A stretch of DNA of 64,000 bases from Burhinus oedicnemus (lineage: Eukaryota; Chordata; Aves; Charadriiformes; Burhinidae). Of the stretch, positions 34,561 through 48,934 are shown piece by piece (positions within the stretch are counted from its first letter, which is position 1; the number at the start of each line of letters is the position of its first letter). The stretch spans positions 414,886-478,885 of the forward strand of contig VFFE01006609.1 in NCBI GenBank assembly GCA_008921705.1, read 5' to 3'. The notes under the pieces were generated by a model. The model ran no database searches. It worked only from the letters and a program-made list of their open reading frames with translations, and was not told where the DNA came from. The translations under genes were made by a program, and so were the position numbers.

Positions 34561-37500
34561 TATTTGGTGTAAGCATAAAAGTGGGCTGAAAGCCTGTCTA
34601 AGAAATTTTCTGAATTTTGTGCATGGAACGAGTTTTCTTTTCTAGAACAAGTTACGATTAAGTGTTACCTGGTCACACTGATACTGCAACCAGTATTCAG
34701 TGATCCTACAACAAGGTGTAGCTTCACGTGGAAACCTCCTTTTACTTTGTGCGAAAGGCATTGACTTTCTGACTTTTAAATCTGAAATCCTTCCTGACAG
34801 ATGTGATATTAATGTCAATGCAGGTTACCTTTTTTTGAAGCAGGAGACCATCAACTACACAGGCAGTATTTTGATCTACACATGGCTAGATTTTCCAGAT
34901 CTGTTTCAAGTCCTTATTCAGCTTTTTGCTAATTTATGTCCTTCACTTATGTATCAGAAATGGTAATTACTCTCCTTTGGCTTGCCAATTGCATGATTGG
35001 GTGAAAAGTAGTATATATGCTAACTTTTCTTTCCTGTCCATATGTGCATTTATTCAGCTAGGATTATCTGAAAAAAAACCCAGAGTGTACAACTGAAATA
35101 GGTGGACGGGCTTCTTAGAATTTAAACTTATGAAAGTTTCCCTGCACCTTTTCTTTTCCCTTTTGTACCAATGGATAGACACATGTGCTGGTTGACTGGC
35201 TTTAATTGCAAAGTATCGCCATATTTTGATCCTTATGCCTTAAGTTTACTGCTCTGCAGATCCTTCGTTTTGTTTTGAAGTAAACTCTGCTATTGATACA
35301 TTAAGTGGATATGTGGTTAGTACATACTTAGAGTAAAATTTTTTAAAGAGCTGTAACTGCTTTAGTGAGAGGTAGCTTCTGTTTGATTCTAGAAGTACTG
35401 TAGATAAGTATTTTCTAGCTGAATTTCCAAGTACTCTCCAGTACCTGAACTAACGTGACCATCCTGAAAGTTCTGTTTGCATCTACTGCATCAAGAGCAA
35501 GACATTTTCTAGTAAATCATTGCACATATAGCACTATTATATTTTGCCTGTCCTTCTAGGGGGGGAAAAGGGAAAGAATATTGTTCCGGTGATAGGTCCT
35601 TCATCTCTCAACTAGAAATTAAAACACTGCCCTGAAGGAACCTCCCCTGCAGGAAAGATATTACTTTAGTACCTGGCAAAACATAGCTTGTCAGCCTTCT
35701 TACCAAAAGTTTATTTGGTCATCAGTGAGAGCAAGCCTGGAAGTCTTGGATATATTTGGGCATTAGATGTGAGCGCAGTGCCTTGTGAGTGACATTTGGA
35801 GTAGTACTAGTATATCTTGTCATTCTGACTGAAATCTTTGAAGAACTACTTGTGTGGACCCCAAATTGGTGGGCTTAGTCTCCTTCCCAAAGGATTTACT
35901 GTATTCTACTTATAATGCATAGAGATTTGTGTATAATTAATGATTTAAATGAGGAGAAAATTTAAAGTTCGGTGTTCAGCATCTAAATTGTAAAATCAAG
36001 TTGTTGTTTGCGTATGTGTTTGCTTGTTTGTTGTTTTTTTTAAAACCAAAATGAAGGTTATGTTCCCTATCCAAGCCTCCCCCTGTTAAATTCTGGGGGA
36101 AGTTCAGATCTCGATTTTGCATGCTTTGGAAATCAAATTAAAGATAGTCTTAATTTATTTAGGGACTTGTCTTCAATTTTTCTTAGGAAAGCAAATTACT
36201 AAAGACTTTTCTTAGAATGGATGATGTCTTCATTATAGATTATCATTACCAAAATTACTATACACTTTAATTTTTGTTTTGTGCAAGGTTTAAAGGAAAT
36301 AGTTTGCAGGGGCTTCTGTGCTGAAAGCTGAAATTTATGGTGTCTGTATCTGAAGTGTACAGCAATATTTGGATATTATAAACTTTTTCTAAACTTGAAG
36401 TGCTACATGAATGCCTTTAGCATTGCAACAGAATAGAAAAAGCAAACTAATGTAAAAATATGGCCAGGCCTAGGAAAGTCTTTACAACCACATTGATTTA
36501 AATATGTTCAATATAATTAGAGCAAGCTAACCTTCCAGCCTTCTTGCAGAGGTCTCTAATTTTTAAGCCTTGGGCCCGTTTTTCATTTAGAGTTTTAAAA
36601 GTTGTTTGATTTTATTTTTTTTAAGAGAATGGTCATCTTCATATCTTAATAAAACAAAAATTGAATTATATGCACTACTAGGCAAGCATGACTGGACTTC
36701 TGCTAGCAGATGTAAGGTATGAAAACCTGTGGGAAAATCCTATTCATTTTAGGTTCCACTTGAGAACACTGCAGTGCACTGGGAAAAGATTCAGTCTTAA
36801 CGCTACTGAAAAGGTAGAAGCTGGGGAACAATGGAAATCAATGATTTGAACCTAATTAAAAAGACCTGATAAAAATTCTAGAAAGCCAGATGGCAAAGTC
36901 AATTTCTCGGTATAATATCAGCGCAAAGAAAGAATGTGATTAGCTGTTGACATTCTGCAAGGGTAGAATGATCTTATCAGCAAGGAAGCCAAAGTATTTC
37001 TTTAACAATAGTAGACTGTGCTTGTATAACTATTGTACACCTGAGTTAATGTAAATCATTTACTTTCCAAGAAGTATGAGATATAACTTTTTTCTCAAAT
37101 GTCATAGTGCAAAACTCACCAGTTGAATATCTCGATACAAGCTTTGGACTTTGACTGCTGAAGGCTAGACACAGATATGATTTGAACGTAAAAGCTGAAA
37201 TCAAAGTCCAGTTATACGTGCTGGTAAACATGAGAACTTTTGTGGGTATTTATACCTATATTTGTGTTCATAGTTTTCAGCTAATTCTGCTGAATTATGA
37301 GGAAATTTTGGAAAAGGATGTTTCCTGTACGTATGTATAAAGAAGCATATGTCTCAGTGCCTTTAGCTGAGCTGTTCAGTTTTTGTACAAAATGCTTAAG
37401 AAGACAAAATGAACAAATGCTGTGATGGCCCAATACCTAAGATAATCATGGTGGAGAAAAGATTTCCAGGATCTTCTAGCTCCTGCTCTAGTGAAAGCAT

Positions 37501-38470
37501 TTTGTATAAAGCATCCATTTGATAGACTGGGATCATCCAGCAAAGAATAGACTAAAAGGTGGTGATTTGAGAGTTTTCCTGGGAGGCAGAAAGTCCAAGT
37601 TCAAATCCTTTCAGAGAAAGAATTGAATCTAGCTCCCATATATGCCAGGCAAAAGTGGTCTGATCACATAGATACTGAGTAAAAAAGAAATTACAATCAT
37701 ATACCATTATTTTCTGATTGTCTTCCCTTGAAGTGTTTGCTATAGTAATTTGCAATAAAGGTTTTCATGTTAATTTATTGCCATATTAAGAGATCTAGAA
37801 TGAATACCAGTGCTAGCAGGATTATGAGCTGTTTAATTTTGATTTAAAAAGAGGTTGCCTGGATGTTACTAATTTTAAGTTTTGGGAAAAGATGAATTGA
37901 AAAGCTTTGTTTATTGCTGAATTAACCAAGCAGTAGCTTGTTCACTGCTGGACATTCCAGACCCTAGAGAGTTGATGACTGGCATGAGCATAAGCTATTG
38001 ACCCCTTTGTAATTTTTGTTGCAATAGCTCATGTCTGTATGCTCGATACTAGTGTTGCAGCATGTGTAGAAAATTAGGAAAAGAAGCGTTTGCTAATTGA
38101 ATATATTTCTATATGTTAAGTGGCCTGGATCTCAAGGGCTGGTGATAATGTCAGCTGGGATTATTAACTGATGCTTAGTTTCAGTCTAGGTACTGGACAC
38201 TTGAGTATGTTCAAGCTAAGCTAGATTTTGCATTCTTTCAATTTTCCCTATGCTTGGTGAGTAATCTTTTATTGTGCAGGGCAACATAGGAATGTCAATT
38301 TTAACTTGCCTAGAGTGTTACTCAGTGTATGGCTATGTGTGACTTTCTTATATTTTTAATCTATAAAAAGAAGCAATCTGCATTAACTGCTTGTATTTCA
38401 TACGGTGGTACTTCGCATCAAACTAGTATCCATTTATGTGTGTGAATAAATAGCTATGTTGGATGGGACT
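34561..38470. other. Unannotated AT-rich single-copy DNA
   Basis: No gene or mobile element is recognised. Open frames are at most 88 codons (34700-34966), without domains. No simple repeat longer than about 10 bases stands out apart from T-rich patches near 36035 and 36610. Confidence 0.55.
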
Positions 38471-38760
38471 AGTCTTTCTTAAGTGGTGCCCAGTGATAGG
38501 ACAAGAGGGAACAGGCACAAACTTGAACACAGGAAGTTCCATCTGAACATGAGGAGGAGCTTCTTTACTCTGAGGGTGGCAGAGCACTGGAACAGGCTGC
38601 CCAGAGAGGTGGTGGAGTCTCCAACTCTGGAGACATTCAAAACCCACCTGGACGCCATCCTGTGCAACTTGCTCTGGGTGACCCTGCTCTGGCAGGGGGG
38701 TTGGACTAGATGATCTCCAGAGGTCCCTTCCAACCCCGGTGATTCTGTGATTCTGTGATT
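38471..38760 (+). mobile_element. CR1 LINE 3' end, young-looking
   Basis: This 290-bp 5'-truncated CR1 begins with GTGGTGCCCAGTGATAGGAC and ends with the CR1 tail GATTCTGTGATTCTGTGATT. The intervening block GGTTGGACTAGATGATCTCC is a near-consensus match to avian CR1 3' sequences. The 3' part of ORF2 remains open from 38483 to 38713. The low divergence suggests this is the most recent CR1 insertion in the window. Confidence 0.95.
38483..38713 (+). pseudogene. CR1 ORF2 C-terminus (5'-truncated)
   Basis: The frame reads [20 protein letters not shown], then [20 protein letters not shown], the conserved last part of CR1 ORF2. It has no catalytic domain and no promoter. The open frame persists only because the insertion is young; the ATG used is internal. 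Confidence 0.9.
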
Positions 38761-40984
38761 AGTGTTTCTAACATAACCATCACACATCTAGTCTTTTGAA
38801 TTCAGACAATATAACGCATAAATCATAGCTCTTTAAAAAAGCCTGAATAACTGGTATTTGATGACATGTGATGGAGGCAGTTCAGGTATAAATTTAAGAA
38901 CAGATTAGTCTTCCTTAAACTACACTAATTAAAGTAGCTTAAAAAATCTGTGCTAAAGATAAAGCAGATGATAGAAATGCACACAAGTAAAATGCAAGAC
39001 TGACAAGGGTTGTCTGTTGCACAGTAAAGCATACAGTGCAATGGAAACAGTTTTGAGTAATTGAGCATTGAAATCTTTCTGCTTTGTAGTTTACAGATAA
39101 AATAAAAAGTAAAAGTGCTGGTTAGTAAATGGCGAATAGAAATATTCAGATCCCAGCTTCAAAATCTAAATCAACCTAAATGATTCTATTTCACTTGCAT
39201 ATTCTAAATCAAATGTCTTTTAAACACTCTACCCCTCTCTTTGAATATTTTGACTATGTCTCCCCTATAAACTTTAAAGGACTGGCTAAATATAGGACAT
39301 GGCTCATAAGAGTTATTGACTGGTGCCCTTTATTGAGATATTAGACTTCATTATGCTAATGTCTGAATTTATCTCTGTCTACGTGGAACATTTAAACAGG
39401 AATAACTCTTCTTATTAAGTGATAATTGATGAGTTGACACAGGTAAGAAGTCTCCCTTGAACAGGATGCAACTTGGCATAAACACAGTTCCAATAACTGA
39501 TCACCAAATGGTTGCTGTGTAAAAGAGCTGTCACTAATATACTATTCTATATATAAATACAATTCCCATGTTCACAGCGTAAATATTCACTGTGATGACT
39601 GCCCTTTCTCTATCCTTAAGACAATTTATAGCCCTGAAAATCTCCCCACTGTGGAAATATTAAGTGTAGCAGTATTTACCTACTGCCTGCTACCCTTCTT
39701 AAGTAAGAGTGTAACTAATATGTGTTGTCTATTAAAAACTATACGTGTATTTCCGTCATGATACAGTTCAATAGGGTATTTCATAGGTGATTAGATCCAA
39801 TCTAATTTTCCAGGATTTTTAAAGCTATGTTTTTGCTTTTACTCTGTATTTTGTACTGCATAGATATTAAGATAATATTTGTAATAAAAATTACTAACGG
39901 AGTTTGTGGTTTTGAAGTTGAAATTGTAACAATCATTCAGTCCTTGGAGTGAAAGTCATTTTTGAACCTTTGTTTCTTTAGCCTTGTGTTCCCTAATCAC
40001 TTTGTGTATATAGTTATTCTAGATCTGCATTTCTTGATGCTGTAGTTAGTTCTGTTTTATTATACAGCGCATCTGCAACACTGCTGGGAGTATATCTGAT
40101 GATCTCATTACTGGATCAAAGCCTTAGTCTCTTGGGTCACAACCCTCTTAATGATCTTGTGCAGACCCCTCCACACTTCCACTAAAAACAGAACTTCGTG
40201 CTCATAAAAACATTTTTTTGACATAAGCAACCAGAAAAGAAAAAAGAAAAGTCTAAAAAGTATTTGAGGCTTTTGAGTTAAAAAAAAAAAAGAAAAAGAA
40301 AAAGAAAAAAGCAGTTTATGGTATCAGCTTTTCATTCTATCTGCTTGCCGTTTTGGTCTATTATGGCCAAGCTCCCAAAATTAGTCATTTATTGTTTTTA
40401 CTTCCAAGTCAAAACATGGAAAAAATAAAGCTTGAGGTTCAAGACTGTGTTTTAAAACCACAGTTTATGATCCTAAAAAGAGAATCAAGGACATTTTGAT
40501 TTTTCATATGTTGTTCTCTTTCTTTTACATACGTTAGATGACCATGCCATTGTTTTATGAAATGTAAAAGCTTCATATTATTAAGCTGTGATGGAATATA
40601 AAGAGAAAAAATACGAGGTCTTGTTCCCTGTTCAATAGGAGAACTTTTCTGATTTTGAAACTGGATCAATTGACAGCAGAGGAGAAATCCATTCTGGAAA
40701 GAGCTCAGTAGATCCCTGACAGTAGATAAACAGATGTAGCCTTGAGGTGGTGCATGTTGAGGTCACACCCTGCATACCACAGTGATAACAATCCTTACCA
40801 CATCTGGTAACTCAAGGAACAGAGCAAGTATTTCAGGATTCAGGATCCTGGACTTTTTTTCTCTCCTTGGATTCAGGCCAGCTGCTGCCCATAGCTGTGT
40901 AGTTCTATCTACATCTACAAAGATGGCCTGGAGGCCCTGTCATGCTATGTTTATTATTAACTGATAAGTTCATTAAAGCACAGG
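38761..40984. other. Unannotated AT-rich single-copy DNA
   Basis: No gene or element is recognised. An A-rich (GAAAAA)n repeat lies at 40280-40310. Open frames are at most 76 codons. Confidence 0.55.
40280..40310. repeat. A12 plus (GAAAAA)n simple repeat
   Basis: Twelve A residues are followed by three GAAAAA-type units; low-complexity purine tract. Confidence 0.85.
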
Positions 40985-41255
40985 TTATGGGAAGGAGAGC
41001 AGGTTTCATTGAATGGAGGACAATGCTGAGCACGCTGGCATCATACCTGTGTCTGAGGGTCTACCCCTTCTTGTCAGGAGCATACCACCTTCTGCTTGCT
41101 TCACAGCAGGGCTGCTGCTCAAAGGGACTTAGGCAAGGTGGAGGAATGGGTCACAGGAACTTTATGACATTCAGTGAGGACAGATATACTTGCAAAGCAA
41201 GAACCTCTTGCAACAGTACAGGCTGAAGGCTGACTTCTGGGAACCTGAGCCTTTT
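40985..41255 (+). mobile_element. CR1 LINE internal fragment
   Basis: The stretch contains ATGCTGAGCACGCTGGCATC, GGGTCTACCCCTTCTTGTC and GGGCTGCTGCTCAAAGGGAC, then CTTGCAACAGTACAGGCTGA. Together these resemble an RT-region segment (the part around N-P-L/M-Q-Q-Y-R-L) of a divergent avian CR1 subfamily. The match is from memory and the ends are approximate. It has neither the CR1 3' tail nor a continuous ORF. Confidence 0.55.
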
Positions 41256-42892
41256 TTGTATAAGGCATAACGGTCTGTGTGAGATATACGAATCATCACA
41301 CAAAACTGGATCATATGTGATTTTAAGGCCTGATACCTTGTAGTGTGCTCCTTTAAATGCTCCTGATAAAATACGTTATGAATGTAACCTCTGTGTTCCA
41401 AAAGAACGCAATATTTAAATATTACACATAACTTCAAGCAAGAACTAGAGTACAGAAATACCTTGTGTTAGTGTGTGTGAAATATTCATACATGTTATAC
41501 CTGACAATATAGAAATGTGTACCTTACAACAAAAATTCTTGTATGTCTGTTGGTTATTCTGCTCATAACCTTTGGAAAGATGTCAATAAAAATGGTCTGA
41601 AAGTGCTAGGTGCTGTCTTCTGAGGAAAACTAGGCTATATAACCTTCTGAGAACCTGCCTGATGGGAAGGCCATGAAAGCACCCATTTTCCTCCCCAAGA
41701 GAGGAGCCTGCTGTAATTTTGGAAGGTTTTAGCGCTGCATGACAGAGAGTAGTTTTTCCTGAAAGTTTTTCTTTGCATTTAGGTGTCTTTGCTAGTCTTG
41801 CCAGTACAAATATCTACCTGTATTTCCTTATCCTGGATAATCCTTCATTTAAAAAAATAAAAGGGGGAAGCGTGAGGGGGAAGGGGTTTACAGATCCTCT
41901 AGCAAAGAAGATTTTAAGGCTTAAATAACTGCAATGTGAACTTATTGCCACATGTAATACAGCTTCTTGATTTATTGCCTTGGAAACAGCCTGAAGTCTT
42001 TGTTTTGTGTACTAGCTCTACTCTGATTTAAAAGCAGTAGATAACTGAAACATCTGTCTAATAAGATTTAACCTTTCATTGGTAAGAACATGTAATCAGA
42101 CATATTAATTGCTTGATTCTGGCCATAATTTTTGAAATAGAAAGGCTTTCCATGTGAATGAACAGAGTTCTTACCACTATATTGAGTTCCATCTTCGTAC
42201 CAGAAAATTTGCTCTTCTGCCCTTTCAAGAACCTTCTAAACAGAGGTTTTTACTGACCTACCAAATTCTCTTTGATAGAAACAGTAAAATCTTTTTTAAT
42301 TTTTTTTTTCTTTTTTCCCTAGCTGGTATCTATTTTCTATCTAGCAGAAGCAGTAATGGCAGCTCCCTGTAACTAGCATTTCTGTTCCCTTGGGGGAAAA
42401 AGCCATCCACATCCTTCCACCTAACATGCTAATACATATTGCTAGAGCAACATTTAGGTACATTTTATCTACTGCAAAGATCTTAATACAGATGGGTTGT
42501 TGCAGTAGCTAAGAGTGTATAAACTGCATAGATCTCAAGACTCTATATGTGTTGTTGCTAATATTCTGTAATGAGTAGGTTCTTTAGACTTTATGTGAAC
42601 TGTGGAATGGCCACTAAGTAGGATTCACTCTGTTATTTCTTGCCTTCCCATTACCTTTCTGCTTGGTTTTTTTTCACCTTCTTTAGTACTGGAGAATCAA
42701 CAGAAATGAAATGTGCTTCTATTTATTCATCTAAAAAACTGTTCCCCAACTTTCTATGGCTTTTAATTGTACAAATCAAAGATATACAGTGGCATTGCAC
42801 AAGGATTTTAGCCCATGTCATATTTTATTGCTGATGACAACTCGCATACGTAAAAATTAAATCTTAGATTTTTTTCTTATTTTTTTCTTTCC

Positions 42893-42908
42893 TTTTTTTT
42901 TTTTTTTT
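42893..42908. repeat. Poly-T run
   Basis: About 16 T residues at the end of a longer T/C-rich tract that starts near 42868. Confidence 0.85.
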
Positions 42909-45351
42909 AGAATGGTAGTTAAATTATATTGTGATTCACAAGCCTCTCTGATAAGGGAAACTGAGTAAAAAATTTAGAACCTACAAAATACCATTGTTCC
43001 ATGTTCTGAAAATTTCCAAATATATCCAAAGTACTGTTAGTGTTATAGGATGTACTGTATTGCTCGTCCTTTTCTGTATCATATTGCCCTTCAAGTAACA
43101 AAATGCTAGATATTAAGAAAAATTAATAGTTTTGAATCTTTTGAAACTTATTAAAGAGAGAAAAGTGGTACATGCTTGAGAATTTATGCAATAGAATGTT
43201 AAAAATAAATTAGCAAGAAAATAGCAGCAATGTCTTTTCAAAGATAGCAAACTTGTCTTAGGTGGTTGTCGACATGTTGGACAATGAAAATTCATATACA
43301 AGATATGATATATGAAGTAGGAAAAAAACCCCAGATAGCCACTGGAAGAATAAATACTTGGAAATAAAATGATTATGTATTTATACATGTGTAAAGAATT
43401 CATAAAAGGCCTTCTAAAATTGTAGGATTTTAATTTAAAAAGGATTGTAACCTGGAAAAAGGGTACCTAAACTGTTATAAAGTAGTATATATAGTACTGA
43501 ATTTTTATAGGAAAGTAATGTGGAAATAAGAAATTATGAACAACTGGTTCTACAAGCTTATGTTTTGTTTGTTTTCTAATCTTTCATAGAATAAGGCTCA
43601 CACATTTATGTTTGGTCTTTGTTTCCTGAAGAGTTCATAAGAAATTGATCTGTTCTCTCAATTGTAGAAGTGATTTTGTTGTGGAAGACAGAGACCCGAT
43701 CAAAAAAATCTGAGAAACTAAGAGGTCATTACAAGAACATGATGGACTGACAAAAATACTTATTGCCTTAGTAAAATTATCTTATAATTTTGGCTGCATT
43801 TTTAGATATGGGGAGCTGTATTTATGCATTCATCTGTAAAAGCTATGTTTACTGTACGTGTACTTAATGCCCTATCGTGACAGTCAAGGGAAAGAAACTT
43901 TGTGTGATGTACATGGTAAAAGCTTGGGCTTGTTATCAGACTTTGAAAAATGAGATCTTCAGGTGTGGATGCACAGGTGTAAATAAATTGTAATTTAGAG
44001 CATTAAGCAATATGAGAGAGAGAGGAAAATACAGAAGCCTTTGAAGTAAACTGTGGATGCTCCATGTCAATGATGATAGCTTGATACCTTTTCTCAGAAT
44101 TCCAAAAAAGAAAAACCTTTTTTCTACTCACAGCAGAAACTAAAACAAAACAGCTGTGGATTTTTGTGAGGAATAATAATGGTATATAACAATATAGCAC
44201 AACATTAAAGCCAACCAGGAGACTGATGAACCTTGGTTTAGTGAGGAACTTTTCACTGGTATCAGTAATAATTGTGGATACTTAACACTTCCAAGAACTA
44301 GCCCCATGTAGCCATTATGATTTTGTCAGTGAGTCGATCCTGTATTTCGTACAAAATCCTGCAGATTAATTCAGTTCACATTGTATAATTTCTTTGTGCA
44401 GACTAATGATCTTTGTCTACTTCCAATGTTCTGTAGAACTGAGTACTTAAAACAAATGCTCAATTAATAAATATTCTATGAGTGTCGTTTCTCCCTAATA
44501 TTTTTCCTGTCTTTAAGTGAACCTAACATTGACAAGTCCAAAACAGGAACCGAGTTGTTAAAAATGGCTTTATTCAGGGCTCTAGTCTAGGTCCTTTGAA
44601 AGGAACATAGAGAGTCTTTCAGAAATTCCTTAGAGTCCTTTCTATGAAAATCAAGTTCTTGTAAAGGATTCAAAGGTTCCTGCCTGGGTTATTGTCCTGC
44701 AAATGGCATATTCTATTGAAGAAGCCTATGGAATTTGAATGTTAAGACATAACACCAAGCCTGAGCATTTCGTCTAGTAGTATAATGAGTATAAAGCAGA
44801 TGTCTCAGAAAATTACTTGAATTATGTGACCTGATTGTTTTATGGTGTTAGATTATGTTGTTTCCACTTGTGAGTCATTCACAAATCAATCTCAAATTCT
44901 ACCAGAACACTAGTGATTAACTGGTATGTGCTAAACAGTGTTAACCAACGGCTTCCACTTACGACTTTTTGCTAATTGTTAATTTTGACACAAGTTAATG
45001 GCCTCTATTTAATTCTTATATTATTCTGCCTTTTCTTATATGACTGACAAGCCAGAAAATAGCTAAAAAAAGTATGTGTGTGGGAACCAGAAAAAAGCTT
45101 GAATAGCTGAAAAGTTGTGGGGAGTTATCATTCTTGGACCAGAGCCTATCAATAATAAATACATGATAAGAAAATGAACATGTTAGAGTCAGTGTTTTCA
45201 TTTTTCAGAAATTTTGGGTAAAGAAGTCTATACTGCTTTTCTGAAAATACATTTAACTGGAGCTCTTAAAGCTAACCTGGTATGGTGCTGTTGGCTCAAA
45301 GAACTACAAGAAGTTGAGACTTGATGCTTAAGTAACTTGTGCAAGCTAAGG

Positions 45352-45391
45352 GACACGTGTGCATGCTTGTGTTTGCATGTCTGTGTGTGTT
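45352..45391. repeat. TG-rich alternating tract
   Basis: ACGTGTGCATGC is followed by TGTG-rich sequence, largely alternating purine and pyrimidine. This is a degenerate (TG)n microsatellite. Confidence 0.6.
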
Positions 45392-48300
45392 AGAGTTTAA
45401 TAAATGAATTGAAATAACATATTTCTGTGTAGATGTACTTAGTATTTTCTCTGAGTGATCATATAGGAATCCCATTAAGCAGACTAAATGATTCTGAATG
45501 AGTTGTGGAAATCACAGCACATCTAATTTAATGCTGTTCTATTTTCCCTTCTTATAATTTTCACAGAAGGAGGATTGATGTTTCTCACAGTATTCTCTTT
45601 TGTGTTGCTTTTGTAATCTTAACTGATATGAATTAATATTTAGCCACTTCTCTTTTTACTAAATTTTGTTACAAGCATGTAGTATTAGAATTCCCCTTGA
45701 GCACAATCCTTCCAAGTGCAAAGCACCATGTATCTTTAATTCCTCTGGTTTTCTCTGTGAGCTGAGGCCAGTCAGTGCTTTGAAAGACTGTTCTTTAATT
45801 TTGCAAAGCCCTCAATTTAATATTATTTTGACCTTTTTAATATTCTGGGTTTAGAGTGTTCACCATGCTACAGTTTTTCACAAAGTGAATGAGTGACTAC
45901 AATTTTAGGATTTGAATTGGGGATTTAAGTAGGAGAGGACCAGAATAAATTTCTTTAATCTGTAGATGAGATGTTTTAAATACTCATGGTTTCTAGACTG
46001 TAATTTTCTGTTTTCCCTCAACAACTCTTGTTCCTATAGTTTCTTCCTGGAAATCAGAGTTTTTATTTAGTTAAGGGTATTAAAACTGTATGTGAAAATT
46101 TTATTGTTTAGCTGATACACCTATATGTATGTCATAGCCTGAGTAGTGGGAGATACTTTTTTCAGTGCTTCCAGGTCTACTTTTGATACTTCCACTTGCT
46201 TTTAGAAGCTGCCAGCTGTTTATCTTCCTAAAATGTATAGGTATAGATGACTTAACAAAACAATTCATAGGTGTAGCTGGGAAATTGCACATAAAAATAC
46301 ATAAATCTAAACATACACAGTTCAGACTTATTTAGGGCATATGTGTATGTATCCTATTTCTTGGTTTTCCTCTTCCTACCAGTCTTGTATATCAAAAATC
46401 AGTAGGCTGATATTGACGTTGGGGTGAATTCTTCACATTAATAAAATGAACTTTGTATCTTCTTTCTTAGATTTTTAGATGAGGGAGAGTTTTGATTTCC
46501 CTCAGCTTACTTAGATTTATTTGATTTTGCTGTTCTTCAGATTTCCTTAGATTTTTATAAATTTAATTTTGCATTTTCTGGAATGTTTGGGGGCAAGACA
46601 GCTGTATTGTAGGGTAAATTGCATTATAGATTAATATGCAAGTGGACAACGCAAAATAACTTTCATATACAAAAGTATAAGGGAAACATTTAAGTAGCTC
46701 TTGGTTGGAGAGGTCAGGAAAATATTTACCTCTGAATAAGTACATATGGACCAAATTAACCATTTCAATTGGTAGTGACTTGTACACTCCCCCTGTGGTA
46801 TAGACAAGGAGATTCTGGGATCAGCAACTGTGAGGGAGGCCCTAGAAACTGTTTGCTGACTGTTCTATATGTTATTAGGGAACAAATTGGGGGAGGTCAT
46901 AGAAAAGGGCAATCCTCATATCAGAGGCTGTAGGGGATTAACTCATCTGCCTCATTGCTGAATCAATCTTATCACTTTTCCAACCAACAAAATTCAATTA
47001 ACTTTTATGAATTATTTAGACACAGTGAAGTCTTAGATAGTATTAATATTTGTGTTCCAGCCTTTTTTTTTTTTTGCAAGGAATGTAAAATATATCTTCT
47101 TTATCATCAATCAAACTCCAATATAGATTGTAATTTTCTATTTCATTGTTTTAAGAAGTATCTTCTTAATCACACCTGATGCTGACTGAAGAATTCTACA
47201 TACTAGCTACTGCTTTTATTTAGATTATGACTTGCCTCAGGAAAAAGTCAGGGATTCTATGTAACTTAAATGTTTGTTTTCTTCAATTGCAGCTTTTTTA
47301 ACAAAAGCTTTTAGAACTTTAATGCTACCAGATAAATTACAATCTGCTAGTTCAACCCAGGAATAAAGGAGTTTAAACAGTGTTGCCAGAAAAGTTGCTA
47401 TAGTATTTATGTCTTTGACAAAAGAGTTTAATTTTCATCTGAGAAACTACGCTAGAGAGAATGTCTAAGAATAAAACAGGATTAACTTGTAGGCAGGAAA
47501 AAAATCTTTCTTGAGTGCCTCAAAAAATGAAAAATTGCCAGTCCTTCAGTCACTTCCTGCACTTTCCTTAATATGATAGCAAAGATCTAGTCATCGAAAC
47601 AGAGAAATACAAGCTTGAAGACATGACAAGCCAATCAAGATCAAGAATGTCTTTTGCAAGCGCTCAGTGAAAAGCATGGGCAGAAAGGCTTGGAGGATGA
47701 AGAATGAAACTGCATGGGCTAGTAAGTTAGCCACTGTTGGCAATGTTGTTGTGAAAGGATAAATTTTCAGTGCAGCTTAGTCATCCAGCTGTGTATTCAA
47801 ACTCATGGGTGAGTACTGGAATCTGCAATAACTTCATGTTGCTACGCCTACACTGGCACTCATTCCTGAGCTAGGTACTTTACATAGTTTAAAGCTAGTG
47901 TGGGTATGTATGCAGAAGCGAGAATCAGAGCAGGGAATAGTGTGAACTGCATCTCTAGACCTTAAATCATTTATGCCAGGATTTGTCTTCTCAGGTATTT
48001 TGGCCATTCCAGTTATACTGACAGCATTTCTGCATGTAAATGAGTTATCTAGCACCTACGTACTCTGCCTTCATTTGAGCTTGGACAATATTGCATGACA
48101 TCCTCCTTGAAATATCGTATCCTTCACCATCAATCAGGTATTTTATCAGTCCCCTCTGGTTTCTCTTGAATTGCTTTAGGCTGTGATTTAATATTAAATT
48201 TTACTATGATTTCTTACTGCATTTTTTCCATTGACTTTAATTAAACGTCTGAGCCTTGTGGATCAGGATAGCTTTTATTAAAATTAATAAATGGATGGTC

Positions 48301-48934
48301 CTTACAGATCTGCTTGTAGTTTCTCCTAGTTTCATCAAAGCCAAAGACTCTAAAGATAGAATATGGTTATAAGATAGGTCGTAAATCTGAAGACTGAAGA
48401 GTTTATTACATGAATTTCAAATGTAAGTTGCTAATCTATTCTTGAGAAAACAAGGAGACAGCATTACCATCCAAGTTGGAGAGACCTTTTTGAAAAATCT
48501 TAGTTAAATGCACATCAAACTTAACAAACATGATTGGGTAAGATAGGAATTGACTTACAAAAGCACAGAAATTTCCACTGAAACTTGGCATCATGTTTGT
48601 AGATGTTGAGTAATTTAGAAGTCTCAGCAGTGCTGCCAATGCTAGTAAGATATGTTAATTCCTAATATAAGAATGTGCTGTTCAGTACCTTTAATTTTAC
48701 CCTCTGCTCTTACAACAATCTTGCCTTTTCAGTGAATGAAACTCAGGAAATATTCTTCCAAGTGTCAAAACTGTATGTGATAGAATGGTAGTATATTTAA
48801 GATGTACCATTGGAAGTTCTGTGGTGTGTACAATACTATAAGCTTAACTAAAAATTATTGTAAATGTACACTTTCTCTTCTTCCCTTTTAGTAGTTTCTC
48901 TTGTGTTATATAAACAATAGTTGGAAAGGAGAAA

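Larger units (their letters stand above)
41256..48934. other. Unannotated AT-rich single-copy DNA
   Basis: No gene or mobile element is recognised. Open frames are at most 96 codons (43113-43403 minus). Simple repeats are T16 at 42893-42908, a TG-rich tract at 45352-45391 and T12 near 47065. A 16-bp near-palindrome GTCCTTTGAAAGGAAC lies at 44591-44606. Confidence 0.55.

Noticed and set aside
44591..44606. Near-palindrome GTCCTTTGAAAGGAAC
   Set aside because: Short and isolated, with no partner sites or element structure around it.
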